Source: CAYPCH01 sp964409165
GTDB lineage: Bacteria; Bacillota; Clostridia; Acetivibrionales; Acetivibrionaceae
DNA length: 12,041 nt
Assembly (NCBI GenBank): GCA_964409165.1
Contig: CAYPCH010000114.1
Location: forward strand, 1 to 12,041
Reading direction: 5' to 3'
Both the position numbers and the translations under genes were made by a program. Within the stretch, counting starts at the first letter, position 1. Each line of letters begins with the position of its first letter. A model generated the notes under the pieces. The model searched no databases and was not told where the DNA came from. It saw only the letters and a program-made list of their open reading frames with translations. This document shows, piece by piece, positions 11,968-12,041 of the stretch.

Positions 11968-12041
11968 GGCCCGGTAGTTCAGTTGGTTAGAATGCCAGCC
12001 TGTCACGCTGGAGGTCGAGGGTTCGAGCCCCTTCCGGGTCG
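11968..12041 (+). tRNA. tRNA-Asp (anticodon GUC), 3' CCA beyond window
   Basis: Five nt after tRNA-Val, the acceptor GGCCCGG (11968-11974) pairs with CCGGGTC (12034-12040), one G.T included. The anticodon arm is CCAGC/GCTGG with loop CTGTCAC (anticodon GTC). The discriminator G is the last base of the window, so the CCA end and any further tRNAs are not visible. Confidence 0.94.

Noticed and set aside
1..12041. CRISPR array, prophage, toxin-antitoxin or defence island
   Set aside because: No regularly spaced repeats and no integrase, phage, nuclease or toxin-like proteins were seen; apart from the R1/R2 repeats the genes are ordinary chromosomal functions.

Overview
The window reads as chromosomal DNA of a low-GC, endospore-forming Gram-positive anaerobe of the class Clostridia. 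The support is AT-rich spacers, strong AGGAGG-type ribosome sites, GTG and TTG starts, a small acid-soluble spore protein gene behind a sigma-G-like promoter, and Firmicute-type FtsEX/CtpA/Hsp33 proteins. The proteins and gene order are reminiscent of the cellulolytic Acetivibrio (Clostridium thermocellum) group, but that is recollection, not a search result. All recognised genes are on the + strand.

Layout. 1-900: a decayed region in which two 53-bp direct repeats flank a small pseudogene broken by a 13-bp tandem duplication. 1038-1379: a four-helix EamA/DMT-type membrane protein. 1601-4017: an orphan sugar-importer ATPase (UgpC/MsmK type) followed by a CdaR/PucR-type regulator. 4270-8771: a cell-envelope block: ftsE and ftsX (overlapping), a secreted coiled-coil M23 peptidase, and an S41 carboxyl-terminal processing protease. 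8843-8970: an intergenic structured element ending in a strong terminator. 9069-9242: a 57-aa spore protein gene with its own sigma-G-like promoter. 9450-10193: a class I SAM methyltransferase, followed by a doubtful small ORF. 10484-10684: a cold-shock protein. 10818-11696: Hsp33. 11887-12041: tRNA-Val(UAC) and the start of tRNA-Asp(GUC), whose CCA lies beyond the window.

How the genes fit together. FtsEX is the membrane ABC-type regulator that switches on cell-wall hydrolases, and the adjacent exported coiled-coil M23 protein has the layout of its extracellular partners (CwlO, PcsB, EnvC). The S41 protease beside it is a plausible processing partner. The sugar ATPase has no permease nearby, so it probably energises importers encoded elsewhere, with the neighbouring CdaR-like protein a candidate regulator. 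Cold shock protein and Hsp33 are separate stress genes.

Most unusual: a dispersed intergenic element occurs three times in the same orientation (1395-1455, 4155-4210, 8843-8901). It has a conserved 12-nt first loop, a GGCAAAA linker and a second hairpin whose stem sequence changes while pairing is largely kept. I cannot assign it to a known RNA family. A second repeat family (1-53, 845-897), a perfect 17-bp inverted repeat in the ctpA leader, and several micro tandem duplications at gene ends are the other signals worth checking.
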